Positions 20,864-31,300 of a DNA stretch of 64,000 bases are shown piece by piece. The position numbers and the translations under genes are program-made. The DNA comes from Chromohalobacter nigrandesensis (lineage in GTDB: Bacteria; Pseudomonadota; Gammaproteobacteria; Pseudomonadales; Halomonadaceae): assembly GCF_023061285.1 (NCBI RefSeq), contig NZ_JAKGAM010000005.1:1-64000 (forward strand), read 5' to 3'. Positions within the stretch are counted from its first letter, which is position 1, and each line of letters starts with the position of its first letter. A model generated the notes under the pieces. That model saw only the letters and a program-made list of their open reading frames with translations. It made no database searches and was not told where the DNA came from.

Positions 20864-21067
20864 TTAGCTATATTAGCCGCTTTTCTCTGTGTCTCATTAT
20901 AACCTCCCGTAATTTTTCCCCCGTCTCAATACGTGTCACGCCCCTTGGTCACAATTTATTACATTGGTAAAAACATTTACTAACTGTACGGGGTGATCAG
21001 TATAACTTCACAAGGTGGCTTGTTCGCCAGCCCCGTAGCGACAAAAAGGGACTGAATGGGCGTCACC

Positions 21068-24000
21068 ATGAATAACATGTATCGACTTGTCTGGAGCATG
21101 GCCGAGGGCGATTGGCGCGTTGCGTCGGAGATCGGGCCACGTCGCGCCAAGGGGACTGGGCGGCATCGCACCAGGGCTGCGCGTTGCCTGGCAGTGGGCA
21201 GTGCCTGTCTGGTGCCGGCGATGGCCATGGCGGGCGAGCTGCCGTCCGGCGGCACCGTGGTGGCCGGCGATGCCGCCATCGAGCGCCAGGGTGATAACCT
21301 CACCATTCAACAGAGCAGTCAACGAGCGGCCATCGAGTGGGATGAGTACTCCATCGGCGAGGGCAATACCGTACGCTACGACCAGCCTGGGGCCGAAGCC
21401 GCTGCCCTGAACCGCGTGACCGGCGACCGGATCTCCGAGATTCGTGGTGCCCTGGAAGCCAATGGCCGGGTGTTTCTGGTCAACCCCAATGGCGTGCACT
21501 TCTCGCCCTCTGCCCGGGTCGATGTTGGCTCGCTGGTGGCCTCCACGCTGGATATCTCGACCGAAGACTTCATGAACGGCGACTATCGCTTCGAAGGTGG
21601 CAGCGCCAATGCCGTCGTGAATCAGGGCAATATCACCACCGCCGAGGGCGGCACGGTGGCAATGATCGCCGCCGAGATCGTCAACACCGGTACCATCGAG
21701 ACCCCACGGGGCAATACTCTGATGGGAGCGGGCAGCACCGTGACGTTGGACCTGGGCGGCCCGGTACAGATCGAGGTGGAAGAAGCGCGCCTCGACACGA
21801 AGATCGAGCAGGGCGGTGCGATTCGCGCCGATGGCGGACGCGTCCTGCTCACCGCCAAGGCTGCCGATGAACTGACCGCCAGCGTCATCAACCACTCGGG
21901 CATTACCGAGGCTAAGACGCTGGCCAGCGGCGAGAACGGTGAGATCAAATTGATGGGCGATATGGAAAGCGGCCGCGTCGAAGTGGCGGGCCGGCTTGAC
22001 GCCAGCGCCCCCGAGGGCGGCGATGGCGGTTTCGTCGAGACCAGTGCCGCCGAGGTCAGTATCGCCAACGAAGTGCAGGTCACCACCCGTGCTAACAGCG
22101 GCGAAACCGGTGAGTGGCTAATCGACCCCACCGACTTCAACGTCAGCGACGGCACGGACTCGCAGAGTGATAGTGGCATCGGCGCCGAGACGCTCTCCAC
22201 CAATCTCGCGAATAACGACGTGACTCTGCAAACCGTTGCCACCGGCAGCGAGGATGGCGATATCAACGTCAACGCCGCCGTCGACTGGGATGCCAACACC
22301 ATCCTGACCCTCAATGCCCACGGCGATATCAACCTCAACGCCGCCTTGACCGCCACCGGCGACAGCGCCGGTCTGGCGCTCGATTACGATGGCAGCGACT
22401 ATTACGTCAACGCGCCGGTGACGCTCTCCGGCGACAATGCCAGCCTGTCGGTCAACGGCACCGGCTACACGCTGGTTCAGAATGTCGACGAACTCCAGGA
22501 CATGAACAACGACCTCGGTGAGCACTACGCCCTGGGTCAGTATATCGATGCCAGCGGAACCTCGGGGTGGCATGGTGGTGATGGTTTTGAGCCTGTTGGT
22601 GATGGTCCTGGTTTTGATGGCGCTTTTGAGGGATTGGGGCATAGCATCAGTGATCTGACCATCGAGCGCGGTGACGAATACCAAATCGGTCTGTTCGGCG
22701 TTGCCGATGAGGGCAGCGTGATCCGCAATGTCGGGCTGATTAACGCGAGCGTGACGGGCCGCGGATCGACCGGCGCCCTGGTGGGAACCAATCAGGGCCT
22801 CATAAGTAGCGCCTATGCTATCGGTGGCGCAGTACAGGGGGAGGATGGCGTTGGCGGCCTTGTCGGGGGCAACGAGGGCATGATCAAGAATGCCTACGCC
22901 ACCGGCAGCGTGACTGGGAGATATAGCGTTGGCGGCCTTATTGGGGCCAACGTCAGACTCAGCCCCGGCCCCGACAACAACGAAGCCACGGTTAAGAATG
23001 CCTACGCTACTGGCTTGGTGACGGGGGACAGCGTCGGCGGCTTATTAGGGGGAGCCTCCAATGGCACCATTGATAACAGCTACTATGCCACCACCGATGC
23101 TGATGGCAACGCCATCGACGGCGGTTACACCAATGATATTGGCGTCGGAAAATCTTTTGCTGCGTTGGCTGACCCAACGACTTTCGAGAACTGGGACACA
23201 ACCAACACTTGGGGCTTCAACGCCGACGCTACGTTGCCAGGTTATCAAGTCAGCCTGCCTTATCTTGATGGCATCACTCGCCAGCAAGACATCCAGACCA
23301 CCACCTTGTTTGAAGGCGGCCAGGGCACTGAGGCAGAACCGTTCACCCTCACCGACTGGCAAGAGTTGCAGAACATCAACTTCAACAGCGATGTGCTGAC
23401 CGGTGATTACCACTTTGATCTTATCAACAACCTCGACGCCTCTAGCCTCGGCTACGCCGAACTGGCGGGTGAAAACGCTAATGGCGGCAAGGGCTGGAAT
23501 CCCATAGGCAATAGCCTTGATGCTTTCAAAGGCTCCTTCGAGGGTCAAGATCATCGCGTCAGCGACCTGACCATTGAACGCCCCGACGAGGACCATATTG
23601 GGTTGTTCGAGGCCCTGGGGAGTAGCAGCACGATCCGCAATATCAGGGTGGTCGATGCCGATATTACGGGCAGAGACTATGTCGCTAGCCTGGTTGGCAC
23701 GACCTTAGGCACAGGTAGTGTCAGGGATGTCTTCGTCAGTGGTCATGTTGCCGGTGAGTATACGGTTGGCGGGATGATCGGTAGCAATAGCGGTAGTTTG
23801 GAAAACGCTCGTGCCAGCGTACATGTCGAGGGCGACAATAATGTCGGTGGACTGGCAGGCTTCAACGGGGGTGATATTGCCAACGCTTATGCCACTGGCC
23901 AGGTTAACGGCGATGACAAAGTGGGCGGGCTGATGGGACGCAATCTGGCGGCTAACGTTGATGATGTCTATGCTACCGGCCCCGTCAACGGCAATATAAA

Positions 24001-27000
24001 TGTTGGTGGTTTGGTGGGCCTCAACTCGAACAGTACCATCAATAATGCCTATGCCACGGGCTCGGTGACAGGCGAGGAATATTACGTGGGGGGCCTGGTC
24101 GGCAACGCTAGCTCCAGTTCCGTCAATGCCAGTTACTACGCCACCACTGACGCTGATGGCAATGCTATCGACGGTGACTACACAAATGATATTGGCGCTG
24201 GAAAATCCTTTGCCGCGTTGGCTGACCCAACTATTTTCGAGAACTGGGACACAACCAATACTTGGGGCTTCAACACCGACGCTACGTTGCCGGGTTATCA
24301 AGTCAGCCTGCCTTATCTTGATGGCACCACTCGCCAGCAAGACATTCAGACCACCACCTTGTTTGAAGACGGTACCGGCACCTCGAGCGATCCCTACATC
24401 CTCACCGGCTGGCGACAGTTGCAGAATGTCAATTTCAACCGTGATGTGTTGACCGGTGACTATCACTTTGATCTCGTCAACAACCTCGACACTGGCACGG
24501 CTGGCTACGCCGATCTGGCGGGTGAAAACGCCAAGGGCGGCAAGGGCTTTGATCCTATTGGTGATGATGCAAGCGCCTTTAACGGGCATTTCGATGGCCT
24601 CGGTCATGTGATCAGCGATCTCACCATTGATCGCAGTAGCCAGGGCTATGTTGGCCTGTTTGGTTATATCGAAGATGCCACACTTCGCCGGATCGGCCTG
24701 GAAGGCGGTAATGTTAAAGGGGGGCGCCCTTCAGTCGGCGGCGGGGTCGGCGGGCTGGTAGGGCGTAGCGACAACAGTGTGATCACTGACACCTACGTTA
24801 CCGGTAGCGTCACTGGCGAGTACAACAATGTTGGCGGACTGGTGGGATACAACGAAAGCGGCGCAGTCAGCCAGAGCTATGCTACCGGCGATGTATCGTC
24901 ATCAAGCACCGACTACGTCGGAGGGCTGATAGGGTATAACAACGACGGCACGATTACCCACGCCTATGCCACCGGCGATGTATCATCAGCAAGCGGTTAT
25001 GGTGTCGGCGGCCTGGTTGGGGAGGCTACCCAAGGCAGCACCATCACCTACACCTATGCTACCGGCGATGTATCAGCAGATTTGTACTCCGGCGGGTTGG
25101 TGGGGGTCATTTACGACAGTACGGTCAAAAAGAGCTATGCGACGGGCCATGTCAGTGGTATTAGCAGAATCGGTGGCCTGGTGGGCCATAACGATAACGT
25201 CACAGTGACCGACAGCTTCTACGCTACCACCGATGCTGACGGCAACGCCATCGACGGCGATTACACCAGTGATATTGGCACTGGCCAAACCTTGAACGAG
25301 CTACAACAGCTTTCCACCTTCACGGGCGCCGGCTGGGACATCGACGCCCAGGGCGGAACCGGGGCTGTCTGGCGCATCTACGACGGCCACACCGCGCCGT
25401 TATTGCGCCACTTTCTGACCACGCTGGATGTGGAAACGGATGATGCCACCGTAACTTACAACGGCACCACCCAGACCGGACCCGGCACCTGGAGCGTGAA
25501 TGGCTCCCACGATGCTGACTTGATCCTAGGCACGGCGACTGCTACTGGCGGCGGCCAGAATGCGGGAACCCACGCCGTCAGCGTGGATGGTCTTTACTCC
25601 AATCAGCAGGGTTATGACCTAACCGTCAATGGCGGCACTCTGGAGATTAACAAGGCCGATGCCACAGTGACGGCCAACAGCGATACCGTGACCTATGACG
25701 GCACCGAGCAGTACGTCAGCGGCTTCACCGCCACCGGATTGGTGAACGGCGAAGATGAAAGCGTCCTCGCTGATGTAACCACCAGCGGCGGCACCGGCAC
25801 CGATGCCGGTAGCTACGCCCACACGGCCAGCGGCACCGATAACAACTACGCCCTGACGTTTACGGACGGTGCTCTGACTATCGACAAAGCCGATGCCACC
25901 GTCACCGCCAACAGCGATACCGTGACTTATGACGGCACCGAGCAGAACGTCAGCGGCTTCACCGCCACCGGATTGGTGAACGGCGAAGATGAAAGCGTCC
26001 TCGCTGATGTAACCACCAGCGGCGGCACCGGCACCGATGCCGGTAGTTACGCCCACACGGCCAGCGGCACCGATAGCAACTACCACCTCACCTTTACCGA
26101 TGGCGCTCTGACCATCGACAAAGCCGATGCCACCGTCACCGCCAACAGCGACACCGTTACTTACAACGGCAGCGCCCAAAGCGTTACCGGTTTTACCGCC
26201 AGTGGCCTGGTCGGCGGCGAAGACGAAAGTGTCCTCACGGATGTTACCACCAGCGGTGGCAACGGCACCGATTCCGGCACTTACGATCACACCATCGCCG
26301 GCAGCGATGACAACTACAACTTGACCTTCAACAACGGCGCCCTGGAGATCGACAAGGCACCGCTGACCGTGACCGCCAACGGCGATGGCAAGACCTACGA
26401 CGGCCAGGCATACAGTGGTGGCAACGGCGTGTCCTACCAGGGCTTCGTCAACAACGAGGATGACGGCGTGCTGACCGGCAGCCCGGATTACAGCAGCAGT
26501 AGCCAAGGGGCTACCAACGCCGGTCACTACGTCATTACCCCCGGCGGTCTGAGCGCCGATAACTACGCCCTGACGTTTGCGGACGGCACGCTGACCATCG
26601 ATCCGGCGCCGCTGACCGTAACCGCCAACGACGACCGCAAGGCCTACAACGGCCAAGCGTACAGTGGTGGTAACGGTGTGTCCTACCAAGGCTTCGTCAA
26701 CAACGAGGATGACAGCGTTCTGACCGGCAGCCCGGATTACAGCGGCAGTAGCCAGGGGGCTACCAACGCCGGTAGCTACGTCATTACCCCCGGTGGCCTG
26801 AGTGCCGACAACTATAGTCTGACCTTTGACGGCGGCACCCTGACCATTGATACCACGTTCCCACTACCATCCCGCAACAGCATCGCCGCCTTGCAGCAAC
26901 TGACTGTCGAAACCGATGAGAGGAGTCAGGAAGGCCCCGACGGCGACGCCAATTCCGATAGCGGCCTGAGACAGTTGGCGGCGGACAGCACTACTGACAT

Positions 27001-27115
27001 GCAGACTAACGCAGGCGCCGCCGGTGGTGAGGCCGATCACTCGTGGCTAATGGTGGAGAACGGTGGGATTGCACTACCTGCTGTTCAGGACGCCCCGGCT
27101 TCCACTGCTCAGTAA
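21068..27115 (+). CDS. Two-partner secretion exoprotein (TpsA), filamentous-haemagglutinin type with GLUG and MBG repeats
   Basis: I chose ATG 21068 because it yields an extended signal peptide (MNNMYRLVWSMAEGDWRVASE) like other TpsA proteins; ATG 21056 is also possible. About 2015 residues. The TPS domain follows (residues about 50-300), with the NPNG motif in FLVNPNGVHFSPSARVDVGS. Next come three large GLUG-containing modules (residues about 470-1430), each with a LQNxNF, DPIG, FDGxxxGLGHxISDLTI core and repeated NAYATG/VGGLVG units. Then five MBG-like domains (about 1529-1928) and a short polar tail. It is probably a secreted adhesin or biofilm protein. No toxin domain or cell-wall anchor is visible. 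It is exported by the TpsB gene 21 bases downstream. Confidence 0.9.
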   Translation: MNNMYRLVWSMAEGDWRVASEIGPRRAKGTGRHRTRAARCLAVGSACLVPAMAMAGELPSGGTVVAGDAAIERQGDNLTIQQSSQRAAIEWDEYSIGEGNTVRYDQPGAEAAALNRVTGDRISEIRGALEANGRVFLVNPNGVHFSPSARVDVGSLVASTLDISTEDFMNGDYRFEGGSANAVVNQGNITTAEGGTVAMIAAEIVNTGTIETPRGNTLMGAGSTVTLDLGGPVQIEVEEARLDTKIEQGGAIRADGGRVLLTAKAADELTASVINHSGITEAKTLASGENGEIKLMGDMESGRVEVAGRLDASAPEGGDGGFVETSAAEVSIANEVQVTTRANSGETGEWLIDPTDFNVSDGTDSQSDSGIGAETLSTNLANNDVTLQTVATGSEDGDINVNAAVDWDANTILTLNAHGDINLNAALTATGDSAGLALDYDGSDYYVNAPVTLSGDNASLSVNGTGYTLVQNVDELQDMNNDLGEHYALGQYIDASGTSGWHGGDGFEPVGDGPGFDGAFEGLGHSISDLTIERGDEYQIGLFGVADEGSVIRNVGLINASVTGRGSTGALVGTNQGLISSAYAIGGAVQGEDGVGGLVGGNEGMIKNAYATGSVTGRYSVGGLIGANVRLSPGPDNNEATVKNAYATGLVTGDSVGGLLGGASNGTIDNSYYATTDADGNAIDGGYTNDIGVGKSFAALADPTTFENWDTTNTWGFNADATLPGYQVSLPYLDGITRQQDIQTTTLFEGGQGTEAEPFTLTDWQELQNINFNSDVLTGDYHFDLINNLDASSLGYAELAGENANGGKGWNPIGNSLDAFKGSFEGQDHRVSDLTIERPDEDHIGLFEALGSSSTIRNIRVVDADITGRDYVASLVGTTLGTGSVRDVFVSGHVAGEYTVGGMIGSNSGSLENARASVHVEGDNNVGGLAGFNGGDIANAYATGQVNGDDKVGGLMGRNLAANVDDVYATGPVNGNINVGGLVGLNSNSTINNAYATGSVTGEEYYVGGLVGNASSSSVNASYYATTDADGNAIDGDYTNDIGAGKSFAALADPTIFENWDTTNTWGFNTDATLPGYQVSLPYLDGTTRQQDIQTTTLFEDGTGTSSDPYILTGWRQLQNVNFNRDVLTGDYHFDLVNNLDTGTAGYADLAGENAKGGKGFDPIGDDASAFNGHFDGLGHVISDLTIDRSSQGYVGLFGYIEDATLRRIGLEGGNVKGGRPSVGGGVGGLVGRSDNSVITDTYVTGSVTGEYNNVGGLVGYNESGAVSQSYATGDVSSSSTDYVGGLIGYNNDGTITHAYATGDVSSASGYGVGGLVGEATQGSTITYTYATGDVSADLYSGGLVGVIYDSTVKKSYATGHVSGISRIGGLVGHNDNVTVTDSFYATTDADGNAIDGDYTSDIGTGQTLNELQQLSTFTGAGWDIDAQGGTGAVWRIYDGHTAPLLRHFLTTLDVETDDATVTYNGTTQTGPGTWSVNGSHDADLILGTATATGGGQNAGTHAVSVDGLYSNQQGYDLTVNGGTLEINKADATVTANSDTVTYDGTEQYVSGFTATGLVNGEDESVLADVTTSGGTGTDAGSYAHTASGTDNNYALTFTDGALTIDKADATVTANSDTVTYDGTEQNVSGFTATGLVNGEDESVLADVTTSGGTGTDAGSYAHTASGTDSNYHLTFTDGALTIDKADATVTANSDTVTYNGSAQSVTGFTASGLVGGEDESVLTDVTTSGGNGTDSGTYDHTIAGSDDNYNLTFNNGALEIDKAPLTVTANGDGKTYDGQAYSGGNGVSYQGFVNNEDDGVLTGSPDYSSSSQGATNAGHYVITPGGLSADNYALTFADGTLTIDPAPLTVTANDDRKAYNGQAYSGGNGVSYQGFVNNEDDSVLTGSPDYSGSSQGATNAGSYVITPGGLSADNYSLTFDGGTLTIDTTFPLPSRNSIAALQQLTVETDERSQEGPDGDANSDSGLRQLAADSTTDMQTNAGAAGGEADHSWLMVENGGIALPAVQDAPASTAQ
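25652..26852 (+). repeat. Tandem MBG-domain repeats inside the TpsA gene
   Basis: Three units of exactly 234 bases start at 25652, 25886 and 26120 (KADATVTANSDTVTYDG). The first two are nearly identical at DNA level. Two further units of a second type start at 26354 and 26603, about 249 bases each, opening with PLTVTAN and containing GVSYQGFVNNEDD. Such near-identical units can expand or contract by recombination. Confidence 0.85.
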
Positions 27116-27136
27116 TTTTTCGGAACGATTTCGATC

Positions 27137-28768
27137 ATGATGCAATACAAGATGGAAAGAGCCTCCCTAACCACCGGCCTGGTCCTTTTGGCAGCGACTC
27201 CCGTTCTGGCACAGACGCCTCCCGACGCTGGTCAGATTCTGCAACAAAGCCAGGAAACTCAGATCACCCCACTGGCGCCTTCCGTGGAACTCGAACTCGA
27301 TGGTGAGCCGCTCACCGAAGGCGAGCCCGGCGGCGCTGAGGTGACGCTTCAGGAGATTCGCTTTTCCGGCAATACGCTATTTGACGCCGAACGACTGCGG
27401 GCGGTACTTGGCGAGGCTGTTGAGCAACCGCAGGATATGGCGGGACTGCAGCAACTGGCCAATCGTATCAGCCAGTTCTATCGCGATAACGGCTACCCCT
27501 TCGCTCGCGCCTTGCTACCAGCCCAGGACCTCGGTAGTGGCGCCCTCATCATCGAGGTGGTCGAGGGGAACTACGGGCGCGTTCACGCCAGCGGCCCCGA
27601 GCCGTTGGCTAGCGATCTCCAACCCTGGCTGGCACCGCTGGAACCCGGTACACCGATCGCCTCTGCCCCCTTGGAGCGCCGGTTGCTGTTATTAGGCGAT
27701 CTACCCGGGGTGGCCGCCACGCCTGTGATGCGACCAGGTCAGCGTACCGGCACGGGTGAGCTGGAGGTTCAGGTACGACCTGCACAGCGAGTCACCGGCT
27801 TGGTCGGTGCCGACAACCACGGCAGCCGTTATTCCGGTGAATATCGGGGACGCACCAGTCTCAACGTTAACCGTCTGGCTCGGGTCGGTGATGAACTCAG
27901 CTTGACCGCTCTGTACACCAGCGAATCTACCTGGCTAGGCAACCTGCGCTATGAGTCACCGATCGGTGTCAGCGGGCTGCGCGGCGCGCTGGGCTATGCT
28001 CATACCAACTACACGTTGGATCAGGGGTTCGAGGGTTACACCGGTACGGCGGATGTCTATTCGGCAGAGTTGCGTTATCCCCTGCTGCGTCGTCAGCAAA
28101 GCAACGTGTCGGTCAGCGCTCGCTACCAGTACAAGGAACTGGACGATGAAGTCGAGTTCGCCGACTACCTGCGCGCCACCGAAAGCCATGGGTTGCCGTT
28201 GAGCTTGGAGTTCGACACGCGCGACGCCTTGGGACGCGGAGGTATCACCTTCGGCACCTTGACCCTGACCCCAGGCAAGCTGGAGCGCTCTGATCCCGTG
28301 CTGGGCGATAAAGACTACGGCTTCACCAAAGTGAATCTGGACGTGGCGCGCCTGCAGGCACTGGGCGCTGGTTTAGAATTGTATGGTCGTATCAACGCCC
28401 AGTGGTCGGACCGTGACGAACTGGACAGTTCAGAAAGCTTCAACCTTGGCGGCCCCAACGGCGTGCGCGCGTATCCGGTCGGCGAGGGCTCCGGCAGCCG
28501 CGGTTGGCTAACCCAGTTCGAGTTACGTTATAGCGCGGGCAAGGGCTTCGCACCCTATGCGTTCTATGATGCCGGACGTACATCTGATGGCGGTATGAAT
28601 GTAGGCGAGGCGCGTGAGGTGGCTGGTGCTGGCGTGGGACTACGCTACCGGGCCGGGGATTTCAAACTGAACGTTGCCAGCGCTTGGAAGACGCAGGGAG
28701 GCGATGCCCAATCGGAAGGCCGGCAGCGCGATCCACGAGTGTGGGCAAGTCTTGGGTATCAGTTTTGA
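27137..28768 (+). CDS. Two-partner secretion outer-membrane transporter (TpsB, ShlB/FhaC family)
   Basis: The 543-residue protein has a signal peptide (LTTGLVLLAATPVLAQ). Two POTRA domains follow (the first containing IRFSGNTLFDAERLRAVLG at about residue 75; the second around residues 150-210), then a 16-strand barrel. The loop-6 motif reads NGVRAYPVGEG, a variant of the family VRGYP-type motif. It recognises the TPS domain of the upstream exoprotein and secretes it. The 21-base gap indicates one operon. The C-terminus WASLGYQF ends in Phe as outer-membrane proteins do. Confidence 0.92.
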   Translation: MMQYKMERASLTTGLVLLAATPVLAQTPPDAGQILQQSQETQITPLAPSVELELDGEPLTEGEPGGAEVTLQEIRFSGNTLFDAERLRAVLGEAVEQPQDMAGLQQLANRISQFYRDNGYPFARALLPAQDLGSGALIIEVVEGNYGRVHASGPEPLASDLQPWLAPLEPGTPIASAPLERRLLLLGDLPGVAATPVMRPGQRTGTGELEVQVRPAQRVTGLVGADNHGSRYSGEYRGRTSLNVNRLARVGDELSLTALYTSESTWLGNLRYESPIGVSGLRGALGYAHTNYTLDQGFEGYTGTADVYSAELRYPLLRRQQSNVSVSARYQYKELDDEVEFADYLRATESHGLPLSLEFDTRDALGRGGITFGTLTLTPGKLERSDPVLGDKDYGFTKVNLDVARLQALGAGLELYGRINAQWSDRDELDSSESFNLGGPNGVRAYPVGEGSGSRGWLTQFELRYSAGKGFAPYAFYDAGRTSDGGMNVGEAREVAGAGVGLRYRAGDFKLNVASAWKTQGGDAQSEGRQRDPRVWASLGYQF

Positions 28769-28792
28769 ATGGCATGTAGTGAAGCGCCTGAT

Positions 28793-28852
28793 TCAATAAA
28801 GCCATCGCTGCAGGGGAGGGCGATTTCCGAGTTCGATTTGCTGGGTACGCGG
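28793..28852 (-). pseudogene. Remnant of the 3' end of a WYL-domain regulator gene
   Basis: Read on the minus strand this stretch gives RTQQIELGNRPPLQRWLY and a stop, matching the C-terminus of the WYL regulator at 32994 (RAQQIELGNREALRQWLY, stop). At DNA level the similarity includes the bases around the stop. Nothing of the rest of the gene is present. Together with the intact gene it brackets the BCCT-hipBA segment as direct repeats. The remainder of the gap to 29011 should hold the BCCT promoter. Confidence 0.8.
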
Positions 28853-29011
28853 CACCAGGCTTGACTGAGGCATAAAGAATTGTTTTCTTAATACGCCTGT
28901 TCAATAAACGGCACTTTTCCGTATTGCTTCTAAGCTAGTAATAGCGGAGTGGCGAGCTGTGCGCACGCTGCCGTGAACGCAAACCTTGCCTGAACCAGAT
29001 CAGGAATTCCT

Positions 29012-31075
29012 ATGACGACACAATCCAATGACGAGGCGCCGTCACGCGACCGCCTCAATGGGCCGGTGTTTTACAGTTCGGTGGTCGGCATCGTCGCCTT
29101 CTCGCTATGGGTGATGCTCGCGACCGACCAGGCCAACTCGATCATCAATGCCATTCTCGGCTGGATCTCCAATACCTTCGGTTGGTACTACTTCCTGACC
29201 GTCGTGATCTATCTGGCTTTCGTGATCTACCTGGGGTTCTCGCGCTACGGCAAGATCCGCCTGGGGCCCGAGCATGCACGACCCGATTTCAACATCTTCT
29301 CGTGGGCGGCGATGCTGTTCTCAGCGGGGATCGGCATCGGCGTGATTTTCTTCGCCCTGGCCGAGCCACTGACGCAGTTCTACAACGCGCCCAACGCGCC
29401 CGATGACCAGGTCGCCGCAGCGCGTCACGCCATGGAACTGACCTTCCTGCACTGGGGGCTTTCCGGCTGGGGTATCTACACCTTGGTAGGCATGGCGCTG
29501 GCCTTCTTCAGCTATCGGCATAACCTGCCGCTGACCATTAGCAGTGCGCTCTATCCGATCTTCGGCAACAGGATCTATGGCACCATCGGCCATGTGGTCG
29601 ATACCGCCGCCGTGCTGGGCACGGTCTTCGGCATCGCCGCAAGCCTGGGCATTGGTGTGATCCAGCTCAACTTCGGCCTGGACTACATGTTCGGCATCCC
29701 CGAAAGCAACTGGACCCAGGTGGTACTGGTGCTGGGCATCGTGCTGTTCGCCACCATCTCTGCCGTGACCGGGGTGGAGCGCGGCATCCGACGGCTCTCC
29801 GAGTTCAATATCCTGCTGGCGGTTCTGCTGCTGCTGTTCGTGCTGTTCGCAGGCAAGACGATCTTCCTGCTCAACGCACTGGTGATGAACGTCGGCGACT
29901 ATCTGTCCAACTTCATCAGCCTGTCGTTCAACACTTATGCCTTCGACCGGCCGACCGGTTGGCTCAACGGCTGGACGCTGTTCTTCTGGGCCTGGTGGAT
30001 TGCCTGGGGGCCGTTCGTCGGGCTGTTCCTGGCGCGCATCTCGCGGGGCCGTACCATCCGCACCTTCGTGCTCGGCACCATGACGCTGCCGATCATCTTC
30101 ATGTTTCTGTGGATGTCGTTGCTGGGTAATAGCGCCATCGACATGGCGATGAACGGTGCCAGCGAGTTCGGCGAGCAGGTGATGAACAATCCGCCGGCGG
30201 GGATCTATCTGTTCCTCGAATCGTATCCGATGCCGATTGTGAGCACCGCTGCGGTGAGTATCCTGGCGATCGTGTTCTTTATTACCTCCGGGGATTCCGG
30301 GGCGCTGGTGCTCTCCAACTTCACCTCGAAGCTCAAGAACGTCAGCAGCGATGCGCCGATCTGGATGCGCATTCTGTGGTCGGCGGTGATCGGCATTCTA
30401 ACCCTGTCGCTATTGCTTGCTGGGGGGCTAACGACCCTGCAGAGTGCCGTGGTGATTACTGGCTTGCCGTTTTCGATCGTGTTGTTCTTCATGATGGCGG
30501 GACTGCTCAAGGCATTGAAACTCGAGGCCTTCAAGGAAGACAGCCGGCGTCTGAGCCTGGCCGGTCAGCTTTCCGGGCGTAGCGGCGGTGGTAGTGAACG
30601 CGACGCGCGCAACTGGCAGCAGCGTCTCCGGCGTGCCATGAGCTTCCCCGGCAAGAAGCAGACACGGCGCTTCATGGACGAAACCTGCAAGCCGGCCATG
30701 GAAGCCGTGCGTGACTCCCTGCAAGGGCAAGGCGTCTCGGCCGAGATCCACCAAGGCGTGCAGAACGGCGACGACTATATGTCGCTCAACGTCGATTTCG
30801 AGGACGAGCAGAACTTTACCTACCAGATCTGGAGCCAGAGCTTCTCGACGCCCGGCTTCGCGATGCATGCTCCGCAGGCTGACTCGCGCTACTACCGGCT
30901 AGAGGTCTATCTGCTCGAGGGTAGCCAGGGTTACGACCTGATGGGCTACACCCGCGACCAGGTGATCAGCGACATCCTCGACCAGTACGAACTGCACATG
31001 CAGTTCCTGCACCTCAACCGGATCGAGCCGGGCAACATCAACATGCCCGACAGCCCGGAACAGCCGCCCGCGTAA
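29012..31075 (+). CDS. betT: BCCT-family choline/betaine transporter with long cytoplasmic tail (BetT-like)
   Basis: This 687-residue inner-membrane protein has 12 predicted helices in residues about 20-510. The BCCT core signature lies around FFWAWWIAWGPFVGLFLARISRG, with the G-rich helix SAGIGIGVIFFALAEPL. A C-terminal cytoplasmic domain of about 170 residues follows, as in BetT-type high-capacity choline transporters, where it senses osmotic stress. Import of choline or glycine betaine is a standard salt-stress response in halophiles. No betAB genes are adjacent, so substrate choice between choline and betaine is open. A strong terminator follows. Confidence 0.88.
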   Translation: MTTQSNDEAPSRDRLNGPVFYSSVVGIVAFSLWVMLATDQANSIINAILGWISNTFGWYYFLTVVIYLAFVIYLGFSRYGKIRLGPEHARPDFNIFSWAAMLFSAGIGIGVIFFALAEPLTQFYNAPNAPDDQVAAARHAMELTFLHWGLSGWGIYTLVGMALAFFSYRHNLPLTISSALYPIFGNRIYGTIGHVVDTAAVLGTVFGIAASLGIGVIQLNFGLDYMFGIPESNWTQVVLVLGIVLFATISAVTGVERGIRRLSEFNILLAVLLLLFVLFAGKTIFLLNALVMNVGDYLSNFISLSFNTYAFDRPTGWLNGWTLFFWAWWIAWGPFVGLFLARISRGRTIRTFVLGTMTLPIIFMFLWMSLLGNSAIDMAMNGASEFGEQVMNNPPAGIYLFLESYPMPIVSTAAVSILAIVFFITSGDSGALVLSNFTSKLKNVSSDAPIWMRILWSAVIGILTLSLLLAGGLTTLQSAVVITGLPFSIVLFFMMAGLLKALKLEAFKEDSRRLSLAGQLSGRSGGGSERDARNWQQRLRRAMSFPGKKQTRRFMDETCKPAMEAVRDSLQGQGVSAEIHQGVQNGDDYMSLNVDFEDEQNFTYQIWSQSFSTPGFAMHAPQADSRYYRLEVYLLEGSQGYDLMGYTRDQVISDILDQYELHMQFLHLNRIEPGNINMPDSPEQPPA

Positions 31076-31126
31076 GGTGTGCCCGGTCGGCCGTTATGCG
31101 GCCGACCTTCGTTATGAAGATGCTTG

Positions 31127-31156
31127 CCCCCGGCCGCGACGCGGTCGGGGGTTTTT
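31127..31156 (+). terminator. Rho-independent terminator after the BCCT gene
   Basis: CCCCCGGCCGC pairs with GCGGTCGGGGG across a short loop (one G-T wobble) and is followed by TTTTT. A second GC hairpin, GGTCGGCCG with CGGCCGACC, lies just before it at 31085-31107 without a T run. Confidence 0.85.
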
Positions 31157-31300
31157 GTGTGTATGGCCGCGAAAAGTCGTTGTCTGCAGCAGTCGCTGAT
31201 TCGCCCCGAGCGAAGGTAAAGACCATTGCGTATGGCTGAACTGGCATTAATGTGAACTTCGTGCTACATAATAGATCACTATGTAGCGCGAAGGTGTCAT

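Noticed and set aside
25619-26689. 356-codon frame antisense to the adhesin repeats
   Set aside because: Its repetitive sequence simply mirrors the MBG repeats on the plus strand.
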